From the NCBI RefSeq assembly GCF_000286355.1, contig NZ_AJXN01000002.1:1-64000 (forward strand): a DNA stretch of 64,000 nucleotides. The letters are read 5' to 3'. Below the pieces are notes generated by a model, which searched no databases, had not been told where the DNA came from, and saw nothing but the letters and a program-made list of their open reading frames with translations. Source of the stretch: Kocuria atrinae C3-8 (GTDB lineage Bacteria > Actinomycetota > Actinomycetes > Actinomycetales > Micrococcaceae). Below are positions 50,851-60,380 of the stretch, piece by piece. The position numbers and the translations under genes were made by a program. Position 1 is the stretch's first letter. Each line of letters opens with the position of its first letter.

Positions 50851-53397
50851 TCAGCGCGTGGCTGCGGCGGTGGCGTCCGGTGAGTCCTCGGCGGCACTCG
50901 TCGAGCGAGCTTCCGCTGAAGTCGCCTCGGTCGACGCCGCTTCGCCAGCAGACACGCCCGTCGCCGACGACGCCGCTCGGTCCCGTCGAGAAGCCGGCGG
51001 CTGGGAAGCGCCGTCGTCTGACCGACCCCGGCCCGAAGCGAGCGGCCGCTTCGCGCCGTCGTCCGCGAGCGCCCGCCGTGCGTCCTGAACTGCCCAGAAC
51101 ACGGCCTCGGGAGTGGCCGGGCTGGCGAGCTCGACACTGTGCCCCTCCGGCCCGAACGCCGCCGCGGCCTGCCGCAACGCCTCGCGCACGCTGAACGCCA
51201 ACATCAGCGGGGGCTCCCCCACGGCCTTGGAGCCATAGACAACGCCGCTCTCGGTCGCCTTCTCGAACAGGTGCACGTTGAACTCTTCGGGCATCTCCGA
51301 GAAACTCGGCAGCTTGTACGTGCTCGCGGCCTGGGTGGTGAGGCGACCTCGGGAGGGGCCGTCGGAATCGTCCCAGCGCAGTTCCTCGAGCGTGAGCCAG
51401 CCGGCGCCCTGCACGAATCCACCCTCGATCTGCCCGATGTCGATCAGCGGGGACAGGCTGTCGCCCACGTCGTGCACGATGTCCGTCCGCAGCATCCGAT
51501 ACGCACCGGTGAACCCGTCCACCTCCACCTCAGACACGGACGCCCCGTACGAGAAGTACTTGAACGGCTCGCCCTGCATCCGGTCCGCGTCCCAGTGCAG
51601 CCCCTCGGTGCGGTAGTAGCCGGCGGCCCACAGGGAGATCCGCTGGAAATAGGCATCGTGGGCCAGCTCGGCAAAGGGCATCTCCTGGTCGTGGAAGCCG
51701 ATGCCGGTGACCTTGCCGTCGACGAACCGCACGTCGTCGGGATGGATGTTGAACTTGCGCGCGGCGACCTCGGCCAGCCGGTCGCGGATCTGCTCGCACG
51801 CGTTTTTGACCGCCCCGCCGTTGAGGTCCGCGCCGGAACTAGCCGCCGTGGCGGAGGTGTTGGGCACCTTGTCCGTGCGCGTGGGCGCCAACCGGACGGT
51901 CTCCAGCGGCACGCCCAGTGCGGTGGCGGCCACCTGCCGCATCTTGGTGTGCAGCCCCTGGCCCATCTCCGTGCCACCGTGATTAAAGAGCACGGAGCCG
52001 TCTCGGTACACGTGCACGAGCGCACCGGCTTGGTTGAACGCGGTGAGGTTGAACGAGATGCCGAACTTCACCGGGGTCACCGCGAGCGCGCGGCGAGTAT
52101 CGGTGTGGGTTGCGTTGAATTCCTCGATCTCAGCGCGCCGCTCCCGCACGTCCGCGCGCTGGTGCAGCTGCCCCCAGATCTCGGCCAATCGCTCCGCATG
52201 GCGCACCGGCTGACCATAAGGGGTGCTCTGCCCCGACACGTACAGATTGCGAGCGCGCAATTCCGTGGGGTCCAGACCGAGCAGCGGTGCACAGCGACCC
52301 AGGATGTCCTCGATGACCAACATGCCCTGCGGCCCACCGAATCCGCGGAAGGCGGTCTGCGAGGTCTTGTTCGTCTTCGCGATTCGACCGCTGACCTCCA
52401 CATTGGGGATCCAATAGGCGTTGTCGATATGGCACAGTGTCCGCTGCATCACCGGCTCCGAGAGGTCAAGGCTCCAGCCGCCGTCGCTGGTGACGGTGGC
52501 GCGCAGTGCTTGGAGGCGGCCGTCGTCGTCGAAGGCCACGTCCCATTCCGCGAGGTACGGGTGGCGCTTGCCGGAAAGGGTGATGTCCTGATTGCGGGTC
52601 AGCCGCAGCCGAACGGGCCGTCCGGTCAGCGTCGCCCCCAGCGCGGCAATCGCGGCGAAACCGTGCGGCTGCATTTCCTTACCGCCGAAGCCCCCGCCCA
52701 TGCGCAGGCACTGCACCGTAACCTCGTGGTTGTCCAGTCCCAACACGTGGGCGACGATTTCCTGGGTCTCGGTGGGGTGCTGCGTGCTGCACTGAACGAA
52801 CACCTGCCCACCCTCGTCCACGTACGCCAACGACGCGTGGGTCTCCAGGTAGAAGTGTTCCTGCCCACCGAACTCGAACTCCCCACTGAAACGGTGGGTT
52901 CCGTTGGCCAGGCCGATTTCGACGTCGCCGCGGCTCACCGTGGGTTGGCGGCCCTGGAAACTGTCTGCGGCAATGGCTTCCCTGACGGTGATCAAGGACG
53001 GCAAGGGTTCGTACTGGACCTCAATGGCTTCCGCGCCGAGGCGCGCTGCTTCCAGACTTTCGCCAAGCACCCAGCACACCGCGTGGCCGTAGAACATGAC
53101 CTCGCTGGGGAAGAGGGGTTCGTCGTGCTTGATGCCGGCGTCGTTGACGCCCGGCACGTCCTCAGCCGTCAACACCCGGACCACCCCGGGCACCTCGAGG
53201 GCGGGGGCGACATCCAGCGAGGTCACGCGGGCGTGGGCGTGCGGGGCCTGCAACGGCCAGGCATGGAGCACGTTCTGGTGGCGGACGATGAGGTCGTCGG
53301 TGTAGAGCGCGGTGCCCGTGGCGTGATCGGCTGCGTGTTCGTGAGCGACCGAAACGCCGACCACCGGGTTCTCGGGGCGTTCTGCGAGGGATTTCAT
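50851..53397 (-). CDS. xdhB: Xanthine dehydrogenase large, molybdenum-binding subunit with a repeat-derived tail
   Basis: The 848-residue product starts MKSLAERPENPVVGVSVAHE and GTALYTDDLIVRHQNVLHAW, then the aldehyde oxidase/xanthine dehydrogenase domains: GGQEHFYLETHASLAYVDEG with the Q and E residues, LRMGGGFGGKEMQPHGFAAI, TAFRGFGGPQGMLVIEDIL with the substrate Arg, MGQGLHTKMRQVAATALGVP, TAASSGADLNG, and YGSKAVGEPPLMLAFSVREA with the catalytic Glu. Residues after about 775 (ADDGAKRPLASGRGRSDDGA and so on) are an Ala/Ser/Asp-rich tail built of copies of the window-wide GACGACGCCGCT-like motif. It is the second gene of xdhABC, overlapping xdhA as ATGA. Confidence 0.92.
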   Translation of the reverse strand: MKSLAERPENPVVGVSVAHEHAADHATGTALYTDDLIVRHQNVLHAWPLQAPHAHARVTSLDVAPALEVPGVVRVLTAEDVPGVNDAGIKHDEPLFPSEVMFYGHAVCWVLGESLEAARLGAEAIEVQYEPLPSLITVREAIAADSFQGRQPTVSRGDVEIGLANGTHRFSGEFEFGGQEHFYLETHASLAYVDEGGQVFVQCSTQHPTETQEIVAHVLGLDNHEVTVQCLRMGGGFGGKEMQPHGFAAIAALGATLTGRPVRLRLTRNQDITLSGKRHPYLAEWDVAFDDDGRLQALRATVTSDGGWSLDLSEPVMQRTLCHIDNAYWIPNVEVSGRIAKTNKTSQTAFRGFGGPQGMLVIEDILGRCAPLLGLDPTELRARNLYVSGQSTPYGQPVRHAERLAEIWGQLHQRADVRERRAEIEEFNATHTDTRRALAVTPVKFGISFNLTAFNQAGALVHVYRDGSVLFNHGGTEMGQGLHTKMRQVAATALGVPLETVRLAPTRTDKVPNTSATAASSGADLNGGAVKNACEQIRDRLAEVAARKFNIHPDDVRFVDGKVTGIGFHDQEMPFAELAHDAYFQRISLWAAGYYRTEGLHWDADRMQGEPFKYFSYGASVSEVEVDGFTGAYRMLRTDIVHDVGDSLSPLIDIGQIEGGFVQGAGWLTLEELRWDDSDGPSRGRLTTQAASTYKLPSFSEMPEEFNVHLFEKATESGVVYGSKAVGEPPLMLAFSVREALRQAAAAFGPEGHSVELASPATPEAVFWAVQDARRALADDGAKRPLASGRGRSDDGASQPPASRRDRAASSATGVSAGEAASTEATSAEARSTSAAEDSPDATAAATR

Positions 53398-54906
53398 CGG
53401 GAGACCTCCTGAGCCTGGGCGGGCTGTTCCTGCGCCCAGAACTTGAGCAGGGATTGTTCGAGCATGGCCGAGCGGTAGCGGGAGCTGGCCCGCATGTCAT
53501 CGATCGGGGTGCCTGCTGGGCCATCACGGCCGCGGCATTGACCGCAGTTTCGCGGGTCCACGGCTGTCCGATCAGGGTTTCTTCGACCTCACGTGCACGG
53601 ATCGGGGTGGCGGCCACGCCACCCAGGCCGATGCGCGCGGAGGTGATGCTGGCGGCGTCGTCGATCTGGATCGCGATGGCCACGGCGACGCTCGAGATGT
53701 CGTCGAAGCGGCGCTTGGCGATTTTGTAGAACGCGGCGTGGTTGGCGAGCGGCAGCGGGATGCGCAGGGCGCGGATGATTTCGTCCGGACGGCGCACACT
53801 TTCGCGGTAGCCGGTGTAGTACTCGGCGAGCGGGACCTCACGTTCCTTGCCCTTGGAGGCGAGCACCACGGAGGTGTCGAGCGCGAGGAGCACCGGGGCG
53901 GAGTCGCCGATGGGCGAGCCCGTGCCCAGGTTCCCGCCGAACGTGGCCGCGTTGCGGATCAGGCGGGACGCGAATTGCGGGAAGAGTTGATCGAGCAGGG
54001 GCACCCGGCCAGCCAGGCCTCGTTCGACCTCCGACAGGCTCAGCGCGGCGCCGATTTCGATGTGGTCGTCGCTGACGTTGAGGGTGCGCAGCTCGTCGAG
54101 GCGGTCCACGGCCAGCACGAGCGGCGGGCGGACGTGGCGGATGTTGACCTCCACGCCGAGGTCGGTGGCGCCTGCGACCAATCGGACGTCAGAGGCCTCG
54201 TCCAGGTGGTTGAAGAGTTCGTCGAGCGTGGCGGGGCGCACGAAGCGCGTGGTCGCCGTATCGATCCGGGTGTAGCTCGGTTTCGGGGCGGGCTGCTCTT
54301 GACGACGCCGCAGCAGGTCCGTTTCCTCGGGCTCACCCAGGGCGTAGGCGGCGTCGCGGATGGGGCGGTAGCCGGTGCAGCGGCAGAGGTTGCCGCTCAG
54401 GGAGTGCAGGTCAAAGCCGTTGGGTCCGCATTCGTGAGCGGCGGAGTGTTCTTCGCCCTGGACCTCCGTGCCGGATTTCTCGCCGTGGGTGTCATCGGAC
54501 GGCGTGCGTTCGGGGCGGTAGTACTCCGCGGCCATCGCGCACACGAAGCCGGGGGTGCAGTAGCCGCACTGGGAGCCGCCGCGGGTGGCCATTTCGCGCT
54601 GCACCGGATGGAGTTGGCCGGGGCCGCGAGGTCCGGGTGCAGTGCCGAGGCCTTCGGCGGTGACCACTTCCTGCCCGTCGAAGGCGACGGCGGGTGGCAG
54701 ACACGCGTTGACGGAGGTCCAGCGGGTGCGATCATCGCCGTCCGGCCGTGCGACCAGCACTGCACAGCGCCGCACTCGCCTTCCGCGCAGCCTTCCTTGG
54801 CACCGGTCAGACCCTGGTCGCGCAGGAAATCGAGCAAGCGGGTGTGGGGATTGACGCCGGCGAAGCCGCGTTCGTGGCCGTTGATGGTTAAACGGATCTC
54901 GCTCAT
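53394..54906 (-). CDS. xdhA: Xanthine dehydrogenase small subunit (2Fe-2S and FAD domains), two frame breaks
   Basis: ATG 54906 opens MSEIRLTINGHERGFAGVNP and GLTGAKEGCAEGECGA; one C restored near 54764 gives CAVLVARPDGDD, completing the first 2Fe-2S motif. The second cluster reads GGSQCGYCTPGFVCAMAAEY and LSGNLCRCTGYRPI. The FAD domain has VAGATDLGVEVNIRHVRPPL and AATFGGNLGTGSPIGDSAP (the GGN.G..SP.GD motif). One base near 53515 gives IDDMRASSRYRSAMLEQSLL and an end, TGA at 53394-53396, overlapping the xdhB start. Total 504 residues. It passes electrons from the Mo site via two FeS clusters to FAD and NAD+. Confidence 0.88.
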
Positions 54907-55221
54907 GGCGCTGAACTCCTCGTGACAAGCCACTGACTGCGACGTGGAGTGGATCCGTCCTCAGCTGTACCGGGAGCTCTCTGGCGCCGAATCAGTGCGA
55001 TTCTTGGTTGCTCGCCCGGTAGATAGTCCGAATCCGGACCCGCCGTAGGCTAGTTTTAGATGTTAGCCAGACCACATTCAGACTGCAAGGTTCTGAATCC
55101 CAGCGCGGGTCGCATCCGCCCCGCTGAAGTGCAGGTTCCTTGATCCGCGCCTGCCGCCGGGCACACGACGCTCGCGCATGCGCTTCCCCGTCGCACCCAT
55201 GACTCAGGAGAAAAACACGCC
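54907..55221. other. Intergenic region between divergent xdhA and the thiamine-diphosphate gene
   Basis: The 315-base stretch holds no convincing gene. It contains a short hairpin-like GTCCGAATCCGGAC near 55028 and the AT-richer GTTTTAGATGTTAGCC near 55055, which may include the xdh promoters. The last 60 bases before 55222 are Cys/Arg codon-like but not open in a plausible frame. Likely the control region for both genes. Confidence 0.4.
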
Positions 55222-56918
55222 ATGACCACCGAGCAGAACCGTCCCGCATCGGATCAGCCCGCTGAGACAGCAAGCGTTTCGACGGCGGTCGCTGACGTGA
55301 TTGCCGAGCGTTCCGACACCTGTTCGGCCTCATGGGCAACGGCAATGCCCACGTGATCAGTCATCTCACCTATCAGGGGTTCCCGTTCACCTCTGCGCGC
55401 CACGAGGTGGCCGCCGTGACCATGGCCGACGCGTATCACCGTGCGACCGGTCGGATCGGAGCCGCCACCGTGACCTACGGTGCCGGGTTCACCAACACGT
55501 ACACAGGCTTGGCGGAGGCTCGGCTGGCCCGCGTTCCGCTAGTGCTCGTGGTGGGTGACGCGCCCACGACCGGAAGGCGACCGTTCGATATCGACCAGGC
55601 CGGAGCGGCGTCGGCGGTGGGTGTGACCACGCTGGTGGCCGGCCCGGACAATGCCGCGGCCATCACCCACCGGGCCTTCGATCTGGCGCAGCAGACCGTG
55701 CAGCCGGTGATCGTGGCGATCCCCTACGACCACGCCACCGCCCCGCTCACCGCGCAGACCGAGCTGGAGCCGCTGCCGAACAAGCCGTCCTGGGTCGCAC
55801 CGGGCGAGGAACTCGATCGTATTGCATCTATTCTTCGTGGCGCGGAGCGGCCACTGATCCTGGCCGGCCGCGGGGTGCTCCTCGGAGACGCCGCCGGTGC
55901 GCTCCAGGAGCTCGGCGATCGTCTCGGGGCGCTGTTCATGACCTCCGTGATGGCCACCAACGCGTTGGACTCGCCCTGGAACCTGGGCATCGCCGGGGGC
56001 TTCACGCGCGAGCACCGCCTGGATCTGGCGCAACAGGCCGACGTCGTTCTGGTCGCCGGTGCGAGTCTCAACACCTTCCAGTCGCGGTACGGAACGCTCT
56101 TCTCGCCGGACGCACGCGTGATCCGCATCGACAACGAACCCGAGGCCATCATGGCCCACCCGCAGGTCACCGACTACGTGCGCGCGGATCTGGGGCCCGC
56201 CACCGCCGGCCTGTTGGCCCGCATCTCGGCCACCGACGCCGCGGCCACCTGGCGCGCCGCCGTCCCCGAAGTCGCCGGGGAAGAATTCCGCTCCGCCGAA
56301 CCAGTGGAGGACCCCACCGAGTTCGGCCCAGACGGACGGCTCAACCCCCGCGCGGTGGTCTCAGCCCTCGAGGAAATCCTGCCCGCCGAGCGCTCCGTGG
56401 TCATGGACGGTGGACACTTCATCGGCTGGGCACCCATGTACTTGTCCGTCCCGGACCCTCAGGCGATGGTGCTGGTGGGCACCGCGTTCCAGTCGATCGG
56501 GCTGGGCTTCGGCTCCGCGGCCGGAGTCTCGGTGGCTCGCCCTGAACGCACCACGGTGTTCGTCACGGGCGACGGCGGCGGGCTCATGGGCCTGGCGGAT
56601 CTGGAAACGTTCGTGCGCGCCACCCGCCGCGGCGTGGTGGTGGTCCTCAACGACTCCGCTTACGGTGCCGAACTGCACCAGTACGCGTCCAAGGGCCTGG
56701 ATCCCACGGCCATGCTCATCGACGAGGTGGACTTCTCCGCGATGGGCAAGGCCATGGGCGCGGACGGCGCCAAGGTCCGCAGCCTGGCGGAACTGTCCGT
56801 GCTCACCGACTGGCTGGCCACGCATGAGGAAGGCGTTTTCGTCCTGGATGTGGCCATCTCGCAGAAGGTCGTGGCCGAGTTCATGTCCGCGTCATTGAAT
56901 GCGGGGAAGCGGCTCTGA
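55222..56918 (+). CDS. Thiamine-diphosphate-dependent enzyme (acetolactate synthase-like), frame broken near 55312
   Basis: ATG 55222 (MTTEQNRPASDQPAETASVS) follows AGGAG. One restored base near 55312 (CGTTCC for CGTTTCC) gives FRHLFGLMGNGNAHVISHLT and the ThDP pyrophosphate-binding family start. Then come TSARHEVAAVTMADAYHRAT with the catalytic Glu in RHE, TYGAGFTNTYTGLAEARLAR, and the C-terminal FVTGDGGGLMGLADLETFVR and ATRRGVVVVLNDSAYGAELH (the GDGG...N ThDP/Mg motif). Total 565 residues. It could be an acetolactate synthase-like, sulfoacetaldehyde acetyltransferase-like or 2-hydroxyacyl-type lyase; the substrate is not resolved. The 3' end overlaps the convergent membrane gene by 27 bases. 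Confidence 0.85.
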
Positions 56919-57308
56919 GGCCATCTTCTTCCGCTTGGAGTACTGCAGCGCCCAGCACAACCCCACGTGGACGAGCGTGATGATCAGGCCGTACGCAATC
57001 AGTTCGCCGACGAGTTCGCCGGACGCGGTCAGGTATGCGATCACGCACAGCAGGATGATCAGGAGGTCGATCACGCCGTAGGCAAGGGCAATTCGCTTCG
57101 CTTTCTTGCTGTACGTGGGCGGTTCGCCTGGTGGGTTCTGGGTGGTGGCGGGGCGCCGCTCGGTTTGGGCTTGCGGGGACGTTGTTGTTCTCTGCGCGCG
57201 CCGTCCCCGCAGCGCGCTCCGCAGGTACACCCACGCCCAGGTCACCACGGACCACAGGGTGGTGGCGAGCACGAAGTAGAAGAAGATCACGATCCACGCT
57301 TCGACCAT
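56892..57308 (-). CDS. Membrane protein of unknown function
   Basis: The 138-residue product has an N-terminal helix (WIVIFFYFVLATTLWSVVTW), an Arg/Pro-rich cytoplasmic loop (GRRAQRTTTSPQAQTERRPA) and two later helices (LIILLCVIAYLTAS and LIAYGLIITLVHVGLCWAL). No family recognised. It is convergent with the ThDP gene and the two stops overlap by 27 bases, which is unusual but does not disturb either frame. Confidence 0.6.
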   Translation of the reverse strand: MVEAWIVIFFYFVLATTLWSVVTWAWVYLRSALRGRRAQRTTTSPQAQTERRPATTQNPPGEPPTYSKKAKRIALAYGVIDLLIILLCVIAYLTASGELVGELIAYGLIITLVHVGLCWALQYSKRKKMASEPLPRIQ

Positions 57309-57401
57309 GTCCGTGATCCTCTCTGATCGTGGACGACTTCTTCAGTGACGATCCGCTGAAGGACTCGTGCGAGTTGAACCTCAGGCTACGCCCGAATTCG
57401 G

Positions 57402-58292
57402 TCAGGTGAGGTCCAGCTGATCGACCGCCGTTTTCACGCGTGCGCGCTGCTCCTCATCCAGGCCCTGGATCGGCAGGGGCAGACACTTCTCCGGTGCCAA
57501 GCCTAGGTACTCGGCAATAGCGGCCACCACGCGCAGACTTCCGAACTCCGCGTTGAGCTCCCACAGCGGGGCGAGGCGGACGGATTCTTTGGTCGCTTCG
57601 TTCGCGTCGCCATTCTGGGCGAGCCGAGTCAGCTTCACGGCCAGGTCCGGCAAGGTCCCGCCGATCACCGAATACCAGACATCGCACCCGGCTTTCAGGC
57701 CGCCGACGGCGCTCTGGTCACCCGAGATGCCAATGGTCACGTTCTCGGGGATCACGCTTCGGATCTCCTGAACCTTCTTCTGCGCCTCCGCGCTGTTGGC
57801 AGGCAGCGCGGGAATCTTGATGGACGCGATCCCCGGCAACTGGGCGATACGGGCGTAGAGATCCGTGGTGAAACTGAAGTGCGTGGTCCCCGGGTTGTCG
57901 TAGACGATGACCGGCAGATCCGTGTGCTCGGTGACGGCGCGAAACAGCTCGAACACGTCGTCCTCGGTGAGCGCCTGGTAGCTCATGGGTGCGAGAAGGA
58001 GAGCAGAGGCGCCGGCTTGGGCGGCGTCGTCGGCGTGGGCCAGGACGTGGGAGGTGCGCAGCGCGCCGATACCCGCGAACACCGGGACGTCACCCGCGTG
58101 CTCAACTGCTAGCCGGGCGACCCGCTGCCGCTCTTCGCGGCTCAGATACGCATAGGATCCCGTGGAGCCGAGGGCTGTGATGGAGTCGACGCCGGCCGCA
58201 GCGAGGCGTTGAACCAAGCCGATGAAGGCCTGTTCGTCGACCTGATCGTCGTGGAGCGGCGTGAGCGGGAAGGCGCTGAGTCCGGTGAACAT
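57402..58292 (-). CDS. Dihydrodipicolinate synthase (DapA/NAL)-family lyase
   Basis: The 296-residue product has the class I aldolase TIM-barrel features of the DapA family: MFTGLSAFPLTPLHDDQVDE, the AAAGVDSITALGSTGSYAYL with the GSTGE-like motif, VPVFAGIGALRTSHVLAHAD, the Tyr in LPVIVYDNPGTTHFSFTTDL and the Schiff-base Lys in GIASIKIPALPANS, plus ISGDQSAVGGLKAGCDVWYS. It condenses or cleaves a pyruvate-type keto acid; actual lysine-pathway DapA is usually more conserved, so a catabolic aldolase is likely. It is the third gene of unrelated metabolic type at this end of the window. Confidence 0.85.
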   Translation of the reverse strand: MFTGLSAFPLTPLHDDQVDEQAFIGLVQRLAAAGVDSITALGSTGSYAYLSREERQRVARLAVEHAGDVPVFAGIGALRTSHVLAHADDAAQAGASALLLAPMSYQALTEDDVFELFRAVTEHTDLPVIVYDNPGTTHFSFTTDLYARIAQLPGIASIKIPALPANSAEAQKKVQEIRSVIPENVTIGISGDQSAVGGLKAGCDVWYSVIGGTLPDLAVKLTRLAQNGDANEATKESVRLAPLWELNAEFGSLRVVAAIAEYLGLAPEKCLPLPIQGLDEEQRARVKTAVDQLDLT

Positions 58293-58341
58293 GTGGGTGC
58301 CTTTCGTTTAAGTCATATCTACCGCATAATCGCTTGTGTGG

Positions 58342-58354
58342 CTAGAAGTTCTAG
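58342..58354. promoter_or_regulatory. Perfect 13-bp palindrome CTAGAAGTTCTAG
   Basis: It lies 50 bases upstream of the DapA-like gene start and 106 bases upstream of the DUF3883 gene in a short AT-rich stretch. It may be an operator for either gene; no regulator is next to it. Confidence 0.35.
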
Positions 58355-58459
58355 AATGACAGATTCTTGAACACATGCCTTGAACCGATAAGTAACAAGT
58401 TCACTCTTTACCTAATTAGTTTCCAGATACGATTTACGCAAACGACTAAAGAGGTTGAA

Positions 58460-59305
58460 ATGTCTATAAATTTTAAATTTGTCAAGAAGGACCCTCATGA
58501 TTCATTTTCTTCATGGAATAATCGCCCCTGGGCAGGCTGGGACCCGCTGGCCGAACCAGAGGAAGTTTGGGAGTACAACCGAGGGGTTTGGCGACTGGGT
58601 GATGACGCCCGAGATGAAAAGATTGCTACCTTTTCATACGGTGGGAAAATAGTATTAGTCGCTGCTATTACCGGCATCGAGGAAGTGGGTCCTGAATTCT
58701 ATAAAAACGGCAAACGACGCCGGGCCCTCCAGGGTTATGTCCTTCATCCCGGTCACCCCGTTCATGACGAGCTCCATGGATCACAAGTGCGCAAAGGTCG
58801 TCGAGAGTTCAATTACCACGATACGAGCCACCTAGATCATCTAATTTCCGACCCAGAACTATATACTGGAAAAATTATCGATCATGAAGCCGAAGTAGAC
58901 AGTCAAGGTCGTATAGTTAATCCAGAACTCCGCAAAAAGATCGAAGATGCCGCTCAAATTCGCCTGGAAAATCACTATCGAGCCCAAGGGTGGGAAGTTG
59001 ATGACGTGCGGCACGACGGCCCATTCGATGCTATCGCAAAGAAAGGCGATGAAGTCCGATACCTAGAAGCTAAGGGCACGCAGTCCAAGGGGTCGACTGT
59101 CATTGTGACTAACGGTGAAGTGAATCATGCGCGAGAGCATCCCGGCGAGTGTGTCATTGGGATCTTAAGCGGTTTACGCTTCACCGATGAGGGCGAAATT
59201 GATGACCAGGACGCGACCTTCGTAGTCCGGGAGTGGAACCCGCGAGACGAGGATCTTCAGGCCATTGACTACAGGTGGGACTCAACTTCAACACCCGGGA
59301 TATAG
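58460..59305 (+). CDS. DUF3883-type nuclease-like protein in an AT-richer island
   Basis: ATG 58460 (MSINFKFVKKDPHDSFSSWN) has AAGAGG 6 bases upstream; the frame is open further but those codons do not look coding. Residues 1-160 are an unknown N-terminal domain. Residues about 175-260 form a DUF3883-like domain: ENHYRAQGWEVDDVRHDGPF, DAIAKKGDEVRYLEAKGTQS with D...E-x-K, then VTNGEVNHAREHPGECVIGI. The D-x(n)-ExK pattern is that of PD-(D/E)XK nucleases. Base composition is clearly lower in GC and codon use differs from neighbours, a sign of acquisition. It could be an orphan restriction-like defence nuclease. No partner methylase is seen. Confidence 0.75.
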   Translation: MSINFKFVKKDPHDSFSSWNNRPWAGWDPLAEPEEVWEYNRGVWRLGDDARDEKIATFSYGGKIVLVAAITGIEEVGPEFYKNGKRRRALQGYVLHPGHPVHDELHGSQVRKGRREFNYHDTSHLDHLISDPELYTGKIIDHEAEVDSQGRIVNPELRKKIEDAAQIRLENHYRAQGWEVDDVRHDGPFDAIAKKGDEVRYLEAKGTQSKGSTVIVTNGEVNHAREHPGECVIGILSGLRFTDEGEIDDQDATFVVREWNPRDEDLQAIDYRWDSTSTPGI

Positions 59306-59488
59306 CTCATTCCACTTGGAGACTGCCGCTTGAGAACGCCGGATCTCAAACCACGACGATCGACTGCGAGCCCAGGCATCCCAAGTTTCAGCGCTCCCGA
59401 GATCCTCACTCAGGATCTGCGTACCCGGAATAAACCGGAAACCCTCTCCGTTTGCACTCCCACAAGCGCACACAGAGAGGAACCACCC

Positions 59489-60238
59489 ATGAAGATCGGA
59501 ATCATCGGCGTAGGCAGCATCGGCTCCACGCTCGCCAAGCGTTTGCCCGCCAAGGGTCACGAGGTCAAGGTCGCCAACTCCCGCGGCCCCGAAACCATCG
59601 ACGCGGACTTGCTGGCCAACGGCGCACAGGCCGTGACGGCAGAAGAGGCCGCGAGCGACGTCGACGCCCTCATTCTGTCCATCCCCCTCGCCGCGATGCC
59701 CAAGCTGGCGCCGATCATCCAGGCGCTCCCGGACGAGACTGCGGTGATCGACACCTCCAACTACTATCCCCACCGCGACGACGCCATCGAGGCGATCAAC
59801 AACGGCCAGACCGAAAGCGAGTGGGTCGTCGAGCAGTTCGGTGGACGCACGATTGCCAAGGCCTGGAACGCAGTTCTAGCGGGCGTTTTCGCAGATCAGG
59901 CGCGTGAATCGGGTGATCCCGAGCGCATCGCCATTCCCGTGGCCGCCGACGACGCTCGCACCGGAGAGATCGCGCGTTCCCTGGTCGAGGACACCGGTTT
60001 CGACGCCGTGGACGCCGGGCCCTTGACCGAGTCCTGGCGCCAGCAGCCAGGCTCCCCCGTGTACTGCACGAGTCTTTCCGCAGATCAGGTCGTGGACGCA
60101 CTCGCGAGGGCTGAGAAGGACCGCATCCCGCCGCGTCGTGACCTGGCCATCGGCGTGATCATGGACCGTGCGGATGACCCGTCCATGACGATCGACGCGG
60201 ACTACCTGACCGAGCTGAACCGCCTCATCTACGGCTGA
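59489..60238 (+). CDS. NADPH-dependent F420 oxidoreductase-like (NAD(P)-binding) protein, paralogue 1
   Basis: ATG 59489 (MKIGIIGVGSIGSTLAKRLP) follows AGAGAGGAA. The 249-residue product has the GxGxxG motif GIIGVGSIG, ANSRGPETIDADLLANGAQA, and DALILSIPLAAMPKLAPI, then DTSNYYPHRDD, as in the F420_oxidored family (Fno/ProC-like). These proteins transfer hydride between NADP and flavin cofactors or have unknown reductase roles. The gene is about 890 bases upstream of a paralogue and carries a structured repeat after its stop. Start and frame are clean. Confidence 0.85.
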   Translation: MKIGIIGVGSIGSTLAKRLPAKGHEVKVANSRGPETIDADLLANGAQAVTAEEAASDVDALILSIPLAAMPKLAPIIQALPDETAVIDTSNYYPHRDDAIEAINNGQTESEWVVEQFGGRTIAKAWNAVLAGVFADQARESGDPERIAIPVAADDARTGEIARSLVEDTGFDAVDAGPLTESWRQQPGSPVYCTSLSADQVVDALARAEKDRIPPRRDLAIGVIMDRADDPSMTIDADYLTELNRLIYG

Positions 60239-60265
60239 TCTGTAGTCAGATCTCGACGACGAAGG

Positions 60266-60342
60266 CCGCGCTGACATCTGTGGCTCGAGTTCGCACCCGG
60301 AACACGGTTCTCGCTGCGAACCTCTGCCCAGGATGTCGGCGG
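60266..60342. repeat. Structured repeat R1 after paralogue 1
   Basis: Starts CCGCGCTGACATC (60266-60278) and ends GATGTCGGCGG (60332-60342), with arms pairing through GACATC/GATGTC and more. It shares its inside (TCGCACCCGGAAC, CGGTT, TCGCTGCG, CCTCTGCC, AGGATGTCGGCG) with R2. Confidence 0.65.
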
Positions 60343-60380
60343 ACCGACGCACGGACACCAACGCTAGGAGAACATCACTC

